Assembly: GCF_014712225.1 (NCBI RefSeq) | Contig: NZ_JACXBW010000011.1 | Location: 62,001 to 126,000 of the forward strand | Direction: 5' to 3' | Length of the DNA stretch: 64,000 nucleotides | From: Pseudarthrobacter sulfonivorans | Lineage (GTDB): Bacteria; Actinomycetota; Actinomycetes; Actinomycetales; Micrococcaceae | In this document: positions 1 through 8,478 of the stretch, piece after piece | How positions within the stretch are numbered: position 1 is the first letter of the stretch | Layout: each line of letters begins with the position of its first letter | The notes under the pieces: generated by a model | Told to the model about the DNA's origin: nothing | The model's database searches: none | What the model saw: the letters and a program-made list of their open reading frames with translations, nothing else | Made by a program: the position numbers and the translations under genes

Positions 1-52
1 GGCCCCGCCCAACGACGACGCAGCGGCCCTGTTGTATGCTGGCGCACCGTGG

Positions 53-988
53 TCATCCTTTCATTCCGCTCGTCGCGATGCCCTGGATGAAGTACCGCTG
101 GCCGATCAGGAAGATGATCAGGATGGGGATTACCGAGATGACGGAACCGGTCATGATCATGGCGTACTCGGCGTCGAACTGTCCCACGAAGGAGCGCAGG
201 CCAAGCTGGACCGTCCACAGCCGGTTGCTGGTTAGGTAAATGAACGGGCCCATGTAGTCGTTCCAGGTGTTCACGAACGTCAGCAGCGCCAGGCTGGCGA
301 GGGCGGGCTTGGACAAGGGCAGGATCACGCGGGCCCAGATGCCATACTCGCTGAGGCCGTCGATACGGGCGGCTTCACAGAGTTCGTCGGGAATGGTCAT
401 GTAGTACTGGCGCATGAGGAACACACCGAACGCGCCGAACGCCTGCAGCAGGATGAGCGCGTTGAAGCTGTTGGTCAGCCCCAGCTGCTGCATCATGATG
501 TACTGCGGCACCATGTAGGCCTGCCACGGCACGGCGATGGTGCCGATGTACGCCAGGAACAGCACGTCCCTGCCCGGAAAGCGGACCTTGGCGAAACCGT
601 AGGCCGCGAGCGAGCCGGTCAGGACCTGCAGGCAGGTGATGATCACCGCGAGGTAGAGCGAGTTCTGCAGGTACCCCATCATCGGGATCCTGGTCCAGAT
701 GTCCGTGTAGTTGCTCCACAGGAACTCCGAGGGAATCCACTGGATGGGGACTGTGAGGACCTGGTTGTTCTCCTTCAGCGAGGAGGAGAGCATCCAGATG
801 AACGGGACCAGGAGCGCCACCACCAGTACGGCAAGGACGCCGTAAACCACCACGTCCGTGGTGCGCTTGTTACGTTCGCGCCGGGAACTGCGGTGCGTAC
901 GACGGCGGTCTTCCGGACTATTTGCCCCGCCCCTCACCGGTACGCCTGGCAGATTAGGGGCCTTGAGGTCTTCCGCGAGGTTGGTCAT
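53..988 (-). CDS. Carbohydrate ABC transporter permease (MalG/LacG type)
   Basis: Inner-membrane permease of a binding-protein-dependent sugar importer. The 311-residue product has a polar N-terminus of about 45 residues, a first membrane helix around 47-67, several more helices, and the cytoplasmic EAA loop (E-A-A-R-I-D-G, about residues 205-223) that docks the ATPase. Length and layout fit the MalG-like subunit. Its ATG overlaps the stop of the upstream permease (TGATG), so the two are translationally coupled as a heterodimer. No ATP-binding subunit lies in the visible locus. Actinobacterial importers of this class commonly share one MsiK-type ATPase encoded elsewhere, and that is inferred here. 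The substrate cannot be read from the sequence; the neighbouring lyase suggests an oligosaccharide. Confidence 0.93.
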   Translation of the reverse strand: MTNLAEDLKAPNLPGVPVRGGANSPEDRRRTHRSSRRERNKRTTDVVVYGVLAVLVVALLVPFIWMLSSSLKENNQVLTVPIQWIPSEFLWSNYTDIWTRIPMMGYLQNSLYLAVIITCLQVLTGSLAAYGFAKVRFPGRDVLFLAYIGTIAVPWQAYMVPQYIMMQQLGLTNSFNALILLQAFGAFGVFLMRQYYMTIPDELCEAARIDGLSEYGIWARVILPLSKPALASLALLTFVNTWNDYMGPFIYLTSNRLWTVQLGLRSFVGQFDAEYAMIMTGSVISVIPILIIFLIGQRYFIQGIATSGMKG

Positions 989-1926
989 CAGCGTTCCCTC
1001 CGCTGTTGGAGCTTGAATTGCAGGACGGTGACGGTGAGGACGATCAGGAACAGCACCAGGGAGATCGCCGAGGAGTAGCCGAACTTTCCTTCGCCGATGC
1101 CCTCCTGGTAGATGAGCTGGGACAGCACCGTGGTGGAGCGCCCGGGACCGCCGTTGGTCATGACCACAATTAGGTCAAAGACTTTGAAGCTGGACACGGT
1201 CAGCATCACCACCACAAAGAACGTGGTGGGCCGCAGCGATGGCAGGGTTACGTTCCAGAACCGTTGCCACGGGCTGGCGCCGTCCACCTCCGCCGCTTCG
1301 TAGAGTTCGGTCGGGATGGCCTGGAGCCCGGCTAGGTACAGGATCATGTAGTAGCCCATGTCGCGCCACACGCTGGTGATGATCACGGCAGGCATGGCCC
1401 AGTCGGAGCTGGAGGTCCAGCCGGGCGCCTCGGCGATGCCGATGGCGTGGAGCAGCTGGTTGATCGGTCCGCTGTCCGGGCTGAAGAGCATGTTCCAGAC
1501 GACGGCGACAGCCACCAGCGAGGTGATGTAGGGGAAGAAAATGGCCACCCGGAAGAAGCCGATGCCCTTGAGTTTGCGGTTCAGGAGCAGGGCCAGGACC
1601 AGGGCCAGGGCCATGGTCAGCGGCACGTGCCCCAGGGCGTAGACCATCGTGTTGCGCAGGGCCACCCAGAAGGTGTCGCTCTGCACCATGCGCTGGAAGT
1701 TAGCCAGGCCTACCCAGCGCGGTGCGCTGAATGAGGTCCACTCCATAAAGGAGAGGGCGAAGGCGGCCAGCACCGGGATAAGGGTGAAGGCCAGGAAGCC
1801 CAGGAAGTTCGGCAGGATGAACGTCCAGCCGATCAGCGTGTTGCGCCGCGCCTGCTTCCGGTTGCCCCGGCTGTGGACAGCCGGGGCGGGGGTGCGTGTT
1901 TCCGGCGACAGTGTTTCCGTAGTCAC
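988..1926 (-). CDS. Carbohydrate ABC transporter permease (MalF/LacF type)
   Basis: Second permease subunit of the same importer, 312 residues. A basic N-terminus is followed by a first helix around residues 32-60, further helices and an EAA loop (E-A-A-E-V-D-G, about 208-227). This is the shorter MalF-like form usual in Gram-positive sugar importers. Its start overlaps the stop of the binding-protein gene by 4 bases and its stop overlaps the start of the next permease, giving a tight three-gene operon. Transport role and partners are sure from family; the ligand is not. Confidence 0.93.
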   Translation of the reverse strand: MTTETLSPETRTPAPAVHSRGNRKQARRNTLIGWTFILPNFLGFLAFTLIPVLAAFALSFMEWTSFSAPRWVGLANFQRMVQSDTFWVALRNTMVYALGHVPLTMALALVLALLLNRKLKGIGFFRVAIFFPYITSLVAVAVVWNMLFSPDSGPINQLLHAIGIAEAPGWTSSSDWAMPAVIITSVWRDMGYYMILYLAGLQAIPTELYEAAEVDGASPWQRFWNVTLPSLRPTTFFVVVMLTVSSFKVFDLIVVMTNGGPGRSTTVLSQLIYQEGIGEGKFGYSSAISLVLFLIVLTVTVLQFKLQQRRER

Positions 1927-3203
1927 TGGCCCAGGACTTCGCTCTTGACGCGTTTGCCCATCTCGGCGATGCCGTCGGCCACGGAGCGCTCGCCCACCAT
2001 GATCAGGTCGTGTTCCTGGTTGAGGATCTTGTCCGTCGCAGCGGACTTGTCGCTCACGGGCATTTCCAGGGCAGTCTCGTCAGGGGTGAAGGCCTTCTTG
2101 GAAAGCTCATCCGTGGGCAGGCCGTCCAGCTTGAAGTATTCAGCCGTCACCGATTCGTTCTGCAGGGCCGGGACAACACCGATCTTGGAGATGGCCTTGG
2201 CGCCTTCTTCGCCGGCGGCCCATTCGATGAACTTCTTGGCGTCGTCGGAGTGGGCGGCGTTCTTGTTTACGGCGAAGGCTGTGGGCGACCCGAAGGTGGT
2301 GACCTTGCCGCCGGATGTCTTCTGCGGCATCGGAGCCAGGCCCCAGTTGACGTTGGTCTTGCCGTCCTTCTTGGCCTGCAGGATGCCGGCGATGTACCAG
2401 GTGCCCATCGGCATCATGGCAGCCTGGCCGGTTTCAAACATGGTGCGGTAGCTGGTCTTCTGGCTCTTCGCCGTGCCGAAGTCCAAGGTGGCCCCGCTCT
2501 TCTGGAGATCCAGCGCGGTGTTGTACTGGTCTTCGAAGAAACCGTAGTCGCCGCTGTTCTGGTCAGCGCCGTTCTGGGCGGCCGCCATCGCCTGGATTAC
2601 TGAACGCCAGATGTGGTGGTAGGTTCCGTAGACTTTCTTGCCGTCCGCTTCGGTGGAGAGCTTCTTGGCGATCTCCGTGTACTTCTCCCAGGTCAGGTCC
2701 TTGGGGTCTTCGATGCCGGCAGCCTTGAACAGGTCCTTGTTGTAGTACAGGAGCCAGAAGTCTTGACGATACGGGGCCGCGTAGTACTTGCCGTCCATAT
2801 CGAAGGCGTCGATGCCGGCCAGGTTGTCCTCGCCCACCTTGTCCACCACGCCGTTGATCTCCTGCAGCTGGCCGTTGTTGGCGTAGCGGGAGTAATCGAT
2901 GACGTTTTTCATGGTGAGGACGTCGGTGGTGTCGCCGCCGGCCAGCATCGTGGTGACCTTCTGGGGATAGTCATCTGCCAGGATGTCCACGGGCTCGATG
3001 TCCACCGTGGGGTTGGCAGCTTCGTAGGCGTCGAAGAGTGCCTTGAATTCCGGGGTCCCTTCGTAGTTCCACACGGAAACGGTCAGGCGCGTCTTGCCGC
3101 CCTGGCTCTGGGGTTCCGCCGGTCCGGCGGCGCCGCCGCAACCGGTCAGGCCGAGTCCGGCCGTTACAGCCAGTGCGATCGCGGCGAGGGTTGTGCGCTT
3201 CAT
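1923..3203 (-). CDS. Extracellular sugar-binding lipoprotein of ABC importer (family 1 SBP)
   Basis: First gene of the importer operon. The 426-residue product opens with a lipoprotein signal peptide and the lipobox L-T-G-C, so the mature lipoprotein should begin at Cys22 and be anchored on the outer face of the membrane. The rest reads as a cluster-B/family 1 solute-binding protein (S-V-W-N-Y-E-G near residue 43, W-Y-I-A-G region, and a C-terminal repeated-lysine helix typical of maltose-binding-like proteins). It captures the oligosaccharide and delivers it to the two permeases. A purine-rich stretch with GGAG lies just before the ATG. A 55-base gap separates it from the dehydrogenase gene upstream, which is transcribed in the same direction. 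Confidence 0.93.
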   Translation of the reverse strand: MKRTTLAAIALAVTAGLGLTGCGGAAGPAEPQSQGGKTRLTVSVWNYEGTPEFKALFDAYEAANPTVDIEPVDILADDYPQKVTTMLAGGDTTDVLTMKNVIDYSRYANNGQLQEINGVVDKVGEDNLAGIDAFDMDGKYYAAPYRQDFWLLYYNKDLFKAAGIEDPKDLTWEKYTEIAKKLSTEADGKKVYGTYHHIWRSVIQAMAAAQNGADQNSGDYGFFEDQYNTALDLQKSGATLDFGTAKSQKTSYRTMFETGQAAMMPMGTWYIAGILQAKKDGKTNVNWGLAPMPQKTSGGKVTTFGSPTAFAVNKNAAHSDDAKKFIEWAAGEEGAKAISKIGVVPALQNESVTAEYFKLDGLPTDELSKKAFTPDETALEMPVSDKSAATDKILNQEHDLIMVGERSVADGIAEMGKRVKSEVLGQ

Positions 3204-3258
3204 TGCGTTCTCCTTAGGTGAGGGTTAAGTCCGCCGCAGCTGCGGCGCGTGGTGTGGG

Positions 3259-4272
3259 TCAGGCGCTGAGGGAGAGGTCGTCGTGGACCACCTGGGCGAG
3301 GAGTTCCTGTCCGGTCAGGTACCGTTCCAGGTCGTCCAGGGCCGCGTCCGACATCCTCCGGGTTTCCGTTCCCAGGGAACCGGCGATGTGCGGGGTGATG
3401 ATCACGTTGGGGAGGTCATATAGCACCGAGTCCGCGGGCAGCGGCTCGGGTTCGGTGACGTCCAGGAGCGCGTGGATCCTGCCGGTGGCGCACTCAACCT
3501 CAAGTGCTGTTGTATCCACCAGTGACCCGCGGGCCGTGTTGATCAAGGTTGCGTGGTCCTTCATGGCCCGGAGCTCCGCAGACCCGATCATGTGCCGCGT
3601 CTCGGGCAGTGCCGGCGCGTGGACCGTCACGATGTCCGACGCCGGCAGGAGCTCCTTGAGCGGAACGAGCCGTCCGCCTGCTGCTTGGACGGCAAACGGG
3701 TCTGCGTGCGGATCGCTCACCAGGCACGTCACGTCCTGCAGCTGTTGGACCAGCTGGACCACCCGGCGTCCGATCCGGGAAAAGCCGATCACGCCGATGA
3801 CCCGGCCGATGTTGCCGAGTTCGCCGCGCCGGCTGGAGTAGCTCCAGTCGTCCCGGTGGATCCGGGCATCGTTAGCGAGGACGTGGGCCTTTTTCCCGGC
3901 CAGGACGATCGAGGCGAAGGTGAACTCGGCGACCGGGATGGCGTTGGCGTCCGCGCCGTTGGTGACCAGGATGCCCCGTTCCCACAGCTCGTCAGTAACG
4001 AAACTGCGCACGGTCCCGGCGCAATGGAAGATTGCACGCAGCTTGGGCATCCGGTCGAGCATCTCCGAAGCGAGCAGTGGAACCCCCCAGCTGGTGAGCA
4101 GAATCTCCACGTCCGCCAAACGGCCGGCGAGCTCGGGGGAATCCAGTGAATCGGTCCATGGCTGTTCGCCCAGGTCAACGAGTCCCGCGAGCCGTTGCAA
4201 CCGCGTGGAATCAAACTGGTCCGCGTAGGTGCCGCTATTCATGACCAGCAGTGTTTTGGGTTTGGGCGACAT
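3259..4272 (-). CDS. D-isomer-specific 2-hydroxyacid dehydrogenase
   Basis: NAD(P)-dependent reduction/oxidation of a 2-keto/2-hydroxy acid; 337 residues, typical family length. The catalytic Arg (N-T-A-R-G-S, Arg248), Glu (V-T-E-P-E-P, Glu274) and His (T-P-H-I-A-G, His295) are present. The dinucleotide-binding loop reads G-F-S-R-I-G (163-168) instead of G-x-G-x-x-G, so the central glycine is a serine. The gene is first in the minus-strand group ahead of the ABC importer and divergent from the lyase operon. In lyase pathways such an enzyme could act on keto-sugar acids, but that role is inference from context. A good AGGAGG-like site precedes the ATG. Confidence 0.88.
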   Translation of the reverse strand: MSPKPKTLLVMNSGTYADQFDSTRLQRLAGLVDLGEQPWTDSLDSPELAGRLADVEILLTSWGVPLLASEMLDRMPKLRAIFHCAGTVRSFVTDELWERGILVTNGADANAIPVAEFTFASIVLAGKKAHVLANDARIHRDDWSYSSRRGELGNIGRVIGVIGFSRIGRRVVQLVQQLQDVTCLVSDPHADPFAVQAAGGRLVPLKELLPASDIVTVHAPALPETRHMIGSAELRAMKDHATLINTARGSLVDTTALEVECATGRIHALLDVTEPEPLPADSVLYDLPNVIITPHIAGSLGTETRRMSDAALDDLERYLTGQELLAQVVHDDLSLSA

Positions 4273-4339
4273 ATCAGGGTCCTCCTTTCAGGTGTTGTCA
4301 GTGCCGCCGGGGGGCCGGCCGCGATTGGCGTTTCATGTC

Positions 4340-4369
4340 TTGCGTCGTATCCGAAAATAAGTACATACT
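4340..4369 (+). promoter_or_regulatory. Putative promoter of the lyase operon
   Basis: TTGCGT at 4340-4345 and CATACT at 4364-4369, separated by 18 bases, in the only AT-rich stretch of the divergent intergenic region. The same -10 hexamer and spacing appear before lsr2. Placement is by eye and unproven. Confidence 0.35.
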
Positions 4370-4394
4370 CATAAACACCACACTTCAACCATGC

Positions 4395-4427
4395 CGATCA
4401 GTGTCGATCCGAAACGATCACACTCGA
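4395..4427. promoter_or_regulatory. Tandem operator-like repeats between dehydrogenase and lyase genes
   Basis: CGATCAGTGTCGA (4395-4407) is repeated as CGATCACACTCGA (4415-4427). Ten of 13 positions match, with a 20-base start-to-start spacing (two helical turns). The pair lies just downstream of the putative lyase-operon promoter and between divergent transcription units. The likely ligand is the hybrid regulator encoded by the second gene of the plus-strand operon; that is inference. Confidence 0.4.
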
Positions 4428-4445
4428 ACAAATGAGAAGAGTCTT

Positions 4446-6626
4446 ATGAGCCAGCTATCCGCCGGCACCACTGACCCTGCGCTGCCGGGCGGCCTCCTCG
4501 CCGACGCCTGGAGCATCAGCGCCTCGCGTTCCGGCCTCGAGGCTCTGCTCGCCGGGGGCTTCCCCGGCCTTGTGGTCCGCCCGCTGGGTGATGCCGTCTG
4601 GCTCAGCGTTGGAGACCCTGCGCTCGCGGGTCTGGCAGCCCAGGCAAGGAAGGAAAGGGGCACCGCCTGGCCGCAGCCCCTCGTCTCGCACTATGCCCGC
4701 TACTTCCGGGACGGCAACCGCACGGACTACGAAGGGCTGGTGGCCACGCGCCAGCAGCGTCTGACCCGGGCGGTGGTGATGGCGCTGCTTGCCGGACGCC
4801 ACGCCGACGTCGATGTCGGTGCGGGCGCAGTTGCAGACGCCGGCGCCCTGGCCGTTGCCCCGGGTGACGCCTCGAATGACGCGACAGGCTGGCTGGATGA
4901 GGTGATCGACGGTGTCCACCTGCTGTGTGAACAGAGCTCCTGGAGCTGGGCCGCGCACGATGACGTGTTCACGCGCACCGGCGGGGTAGTGCCGGACAAG
5001 TCCCTGCCGTACCTGGACCTCGGGGCCGGCGAAGTTGCGGCGCAGCTCGCGTGGACGGATTACGTGCTGGGCGATGCCCTTGATGACCGGGCACCCGGCC
5101 TGCGCCGCAGGATCCGGCAGGAAACAACCGAACGCGCCATCACCCCGTTCCTCGAGCGCCTGGACTGGCATTGGCTCGGCCTTGAGGGTGATGTCCATAA
5201 CTGGAACCCCTGGATCCACACCAACCTGGTTGCCGCGGCCCTCTTCCTCCTGGACGACCCCCGGCTCCAGGCGGCCACCGTTGCCCGGTGCATCGAAGGC
5301 CTGGACCGCTTCCTCGCATCCATCCCCGCCGACGGGGCCATCGACGAGGGTTTCGCCTACTGGTGGAACGGGGCCGGGAGGGCGTTGGAGGGCCTGGCGT
5401 TGCTGGAGCAGGCCACGGGCGGTGCGCTCGACGCCGACCTCCCGGTGGTCCGCCAGCTCGCAGCCTTCCCGCACCGCATGCACCTGGGCGGAAACTGGTT
5501 CCTCAACGTTGCGGACGGTCCGGCCCGTGCCGCCAACGGCTTGCCGTGGGACATGCTGCACCGCTGGGCCGTGCGCCTGGGTGACAGGGACGCCGCACGG
5601 CACGCTGCCGCGTTCGTGTCCGGCCAACCGGATGCGACGGCGGGACTGGGCCGGGTTCTCCATGCACTCCTGGATGGCGCGCGATTGGACCAGGTCCGCA
5701 CCGACCCGGACCCCGCCCTCCTGAACGGCGTTCCCCTGGACCAAGCAAGCGAAAACGGAATCCAGACCCCGCCGCTGGTTCCGTTCACCTATCTCCCGTC
5801 GGTGCAGATCATGGTGGCCCGCGAGGCTGCAGGCACGCAGCAGGGCCTGGTGCTGGCGGCCAAGGGCGGGCACAACGGCGAACATCACAACCACCGCGAT
5901 GTCGGCTCTGTGGTGGTTGCGGTTGACGGCGTTCCGCTGCTGGTGGACGCCGGCCAGCCCACCTACACGGCCAAGACTTTCGGCCCCGACCGCTACGACA
6001 TCCGGGCGATGCAAAGTGCCTGGCACAGCGTTCCTGCGCCGTTCGGGCTCGAACAGGGTACCGGCAAGGCATTCGCGGCGGACGTGCTGCGGACGCCAAG
6101 TCCTGAAGACCCAACGCTCCAACTTGCACTGGGCGCGGCCTACGGCCTGCACCCGGAGCAGTGGGTCCGGACGTCCTCGCTGGACCGGGAAGCCCGGCAG
6201 ATCGTCGTCGCAGACCGCTGGAACCTGGCCACGTCCCCAGGAAACCTGGTGAAGGCAAACGCTGATCCGCTGCCCCGCGCAACGCCCGACGTCGACATCA
6301 CCTACCTCGCGGCCGGCACCGTCCGCCTCGGCCTGGACGGTTCCGCAACAGTCGAGCGCGCCGGTATTCCGGCCGCAGGCATTCCGCCCGTGGGAACTAC
6401 CTCGGCGGGAACTAGGGCGACGGCCACACAGCTTGCCGGGGACGGCCGGGGGCTGATGCTGCGCTGGGAGCCGGCCGCCGCCGTCGTACTCGTCGACGAA
6501 TGGCACCTCGACGATCCGCTGCTGGCCGGAGTCTGGGGCGAAAAGTTGACGCGCCTGCGCTTCCGGCTGCCTGAAGGACCCAGCGCCGCCGGCACATTTA
6601 CCCTGACAGTGGAGGCAACATCATGA
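4446..6626 (+). CDS. Heparinase II/III family polysaccharide lyase
   Basis: Probable beta-eliminating lyase for uronate-containing oligosaccharides. An alpha-helical toroid-like N-terminal half is followed by the heparinase II/III beta-sandwich domain, recognisable by G-G-H-N-G-E-H-H-N-H-R-D-V-G-S (about residues 475-490) and V-D-A-G-Q-P-T-Y shortly after. The ATG at 4446 gives 726 residues and has GAGAAG upstream; extending the frame upstream would add about 65 residues unlike the family, so the shorter form is chosen. No signal peptide is visible, so it should act in the cytoplasm on imported oligomers. First gene of an operon with regulator, ThuA-like and DUF2264 genes; it overlaps the regulator by 4 bases. 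The exact substrate (alginate, heparin-like, glucuronan or other) is unknown. Confidence 0.85.
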   Translation: MSQLSAGTTDPALPGGLLADAWSISASRSGLEALLAGGFPGLVVRPLGDAVWLSVGDPALAGLAAQARKERGTAWPQPLVSHYARYFRDGNRTDYEGLVATRQQRLTRAVVMALLAGRHADVDVGAGAVADAGALAVAPGDASNDATGWLDEVIDGVHLLCEQSSWSWAAHDDVFTRTGGVVPDKSLPYLDLGAGEVAAQLAWTDYVLGDALDDRAPGLRRRIRQETTERAITPFLERLDWHWLGLEGDVHNWNPWIHTNLVAAALFLLDDPRLQAATVARCIEGLDRFLASIPADGAIDEGFAYWWNGAGRALEGLALLEQATGGALDADLPVVRQLAAFPHRMHLGGNWFLNVADGPARAANGLPWDMLHRWAVRLGDRDAARHAAAFVSGQPDATAGLGRVLHALLDGARLDQVRTDPDPALLNGVPLDQASENGIQTPPLVPFTYLPSVQIMVAREAAGTQQGLVLAAKGGHNGEHHNHRDVGSVVVAVDGVPLLVDAGQPTYTAKTFGPDRYDIRAMQSAWHSVPAPFGLEQGTGKAFAADVLRTPSPEDPTLQLALGAAYGLHPEQWVRTSSLDREARQIVVADRWNLATSPGNLVKANADPLPRATPDVDITYLAAGTVRLGLDGSATVERAGIPAAGIPPVGTTSAGTRATATQLAGDGRGLMLRWEPAAAVVLVDEWHLDDPLLAGVWGEKLTRLRFRLPEGPSAAGTFTLTVEATS

Positions 6627-7774
6627 GCCCGGAACAACCTCTCGAGGGAGCAGGGAAGTCCCTGTTCTCGCTCCAGCGCCGCGAGCGGCTGATGGAGGAA
6701 CTGCGTGCCCATGGCGCCATCACGGTCCGTGCCATTGCCGCGAAACTGGGTGTGAGTGAGTTGACCATCCGGCGTGACGTCAACATCCTCGCCGACGAGG
6801 GGCTGGTATCGCGCGTCCACGGCGGTGCCACGCTTCCCAGCCGGTTGGACCGGTCGGCCACGGGGGCCCGGCCTCAGCAGCACAGCTATTCCATCGGGAT
6901 GGTGGTTCCTTCCCTGGACTACTACTGGCCCCAGGTCATCAGCGGCGCCCGTGCGGAGGCCGAGGAGCAGAACCTGCGGATCCTGGTCCGCGGCTCCGCC
7001 TACGATGCCGCCGACAACCGCAGGCAGGTCCAGGCCTTGCTCGACACACAAAACATCGACGGGCTGATCGTCGCCCCGGACCTGACCGGCGAGGTGGGGC
7101 AGGAACTGCTCCGCTGGCTGAACGCATTGCCCATCCCGGTGGTGCTGGCTGAGCGGCGTTCACCGGGGGAGAACCCGGCCCACCGCCTCGAGTGGGTTGC
7201 CACGGACCACGCCTTTGGCGCCGGGATGGCAGTACGGCACCTGTGGCAGGAAGGCCATCGGCAGATCGGCTGCCTGACCGATTCGTCCAGCCCCACCAGC
7301 CCCCACGTGGTGCGCGGGTGGCGGCAGGCGCTGGCGGCACTGAAAATCCCGGCGGATGGCGCCGTTCATGAGGATTCGGCCAAACTGCCCACCGGCGGCC
7401 GCGCCGCACACTTCGACCATGTCCTGGAACTGTGCAGGACAACAGTGACCACGGCCATGCTGGTCCACTCTGACACCCAGGCCGTGGCGTTTGTGCAGCA
7501 CTGCGTAGACAGGGGGCTCCAAGTGCCGGGGGACATGGCGATCGTGGGCTACGACGACGAAGTGGCCTACCTTGCAGAGCCCGCCATTTCGGCCGTCCGG
7601 CCACCGAAGCAGTACGTGGGCAAGGTGGCTGTCCAGCTCATGGCGGCCCGCCTCGCCGAGGGCCGGATGCGGCCGGTGCACCGGATCGAACTGAACCCGG
7701 AGCTGATCCTTCGCGAGTCATCGATCGGTGGGCCGCGTGTGCCTGCCGCCGGCGCGCTGCAGGAATCCCTGTGA
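6623..7774 (+). CDS. Hybrid transcriptional regulator: DeoR-type HTH with LacI-type sugar-sensing domain
   Basis: 383 residues. Residues about 15-65 form a DeoR-type winged HTH (R-R-E-R-L-M-E-E-L, then L-T-I-R-R-D-V-N-I-L-A-D-E-G, ending V-H-G-G-A). The rest is a periplasmic-binding-protein-like sensor of the LacI/GalR class (Y-S-I-G-M-V-V-P-S, G-L-I-V-A-P-D, V-G-Y-D-D-E). The DNA-binding and ligand-binding parts therefore come from two different classical families. ATG overlaps the lyase stop (ATGA) with GGAGG 7 bases upstream. It probably controls this locus through the repeats at 4395-4427, with a sugar as effector; both are inference. Confidence 0.9.
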   Translation: MSPEQPLEGAGKSLFSLQRRERLMEELRAHGAITVRAIAAKLGVSELTIRRDVNILADEGLVSRVHGGATLPSRLDRSATGARPQQHSYSIGMVVPSLDYYWPQVISGARAEAEEQNLRILVRGSAYDAADNRRQVQALLDTQNIDGLIVAPDLTGEVGQELLRWLNALPIPVVLAERRSPGENPAHRLEWVATDHAFGAGMAVRHLWQEGHRQIGCLTDSSSPTSPHVVRGWRQALAALKIPADGAVHEDSAKLPTGGRAAHFDHVLELCRTTVTTAMLVHSDTQAVAFVQHCVDRGLQVPGDMAIVGYDDEVAYLAEPAISAVRPPKQYVGKVAVQLMAARLAEGRMRPVHRIELNPELILRESSIGGPRVPAAGALQESL

Positions 7775-8472
7775 CGGCCGGCGGGCTGACGGCTCCGCGG
7801 GCGTTGCTCCTGAGCGGCGCAGGACGGTACGCGGATCTCTGGCACCCGTTCGCGGAGACTTCCGCGGCGTTGGCGGGCCTCATGCGGGAGGCGGGGTTCG
7901 GCGTCGACACCGCGGACGACGTCGATGCTGCGTTGGAAGGGCTGGCTGCACCCGGCGCCGGTGTTCCGGACCTGCTGGTGGTGAACGTGGGCCTGCCCCG
8001 GGATGGCCGGCCGTCGCCCGGGACCGCGGAAGCCTCGGCGGGACTGCGGCGCTGGCTGGCGGAGGGCAGGCCCCTGCTGGTGAGCCACGCCAGCTCAACC
8101 AGCTTCCTCGATTCCCCCGAGTGGGAGGCCGCGCTGGGCGGCCGCTGGATCCGCGGGACCTCCATGCATCCCGCGTACGGCCCGGCGGAGATCCACGTCC
8201 AGCCGGACTCCGGACACGTCGTTGACGGCATCGGAGACTTCGAAGTGCAGGACGAGCGGTACAGCTACCTGCAGACAGCACCGGGGATCACCGTCCATGC
8301 CACACACGCCCACGACGGCCACGAACATCCCGTGATGTGGTCCCTGGACCGGCGGCCCGGCCGGACGTTCTACGACGCCCTCGGCCACGACGCTGCCTCC
8401 TATCAGTCAGCCGGGCACCGCGAAATCCTGCTGCGTGCCCTCACCTGGCTCACCGCCAGCCAGAAACCCTAG
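7771..8472 (+). CDS. ThuA-like domain protein
   Basis: 233 residues with the class I glutamine-amidotransferase-like fold of the ThuA (trehalose-utilisation) family: an N-terminal L-L-L-S-G-A-G strand, V-V-N-V-G-L-P-R-D, and a C-terminal section with P-V-M-W-S-L-D-R-R-P-G-R-T-F-Y-D-A-L-G-H typical of the family. The catalytic role of ThuA proteins is poorly defined; they occur in many carbohydrate-degradation loci. The GTG start overlaps the regulator stop (GTGA). Function in this pathway is not assignable. Confidence 0.82.
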   Translation: MTAGGLTAPRALLLSGAGRYADLWHPFAETSAALAGLMREAGFGVDTADDVDAALEGLAAPGAGVPDLLVVNVGLPRDGRPSPGTAEASAGLRRWLAEGRPLLVSHASSTSFLDSPEWEAALGGRWIRGTSMHPAYGPAEIHVQPDSGHVVDGIGDFEVQDERYSYLQTAPGITVHATHAHDGHEHPVMWSLDRRPGRTFYDALGHDAASYQSAGHREILLRALTWLTASQKP

Positions 8473-8478
8473 GACCCC

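Noticed and set aside
4455..6506. 683-codon antisense frame over the lyase gene
   Set aside because: Shadow of the heparinase-type gene, which has the conserved lyase motif and proper start.
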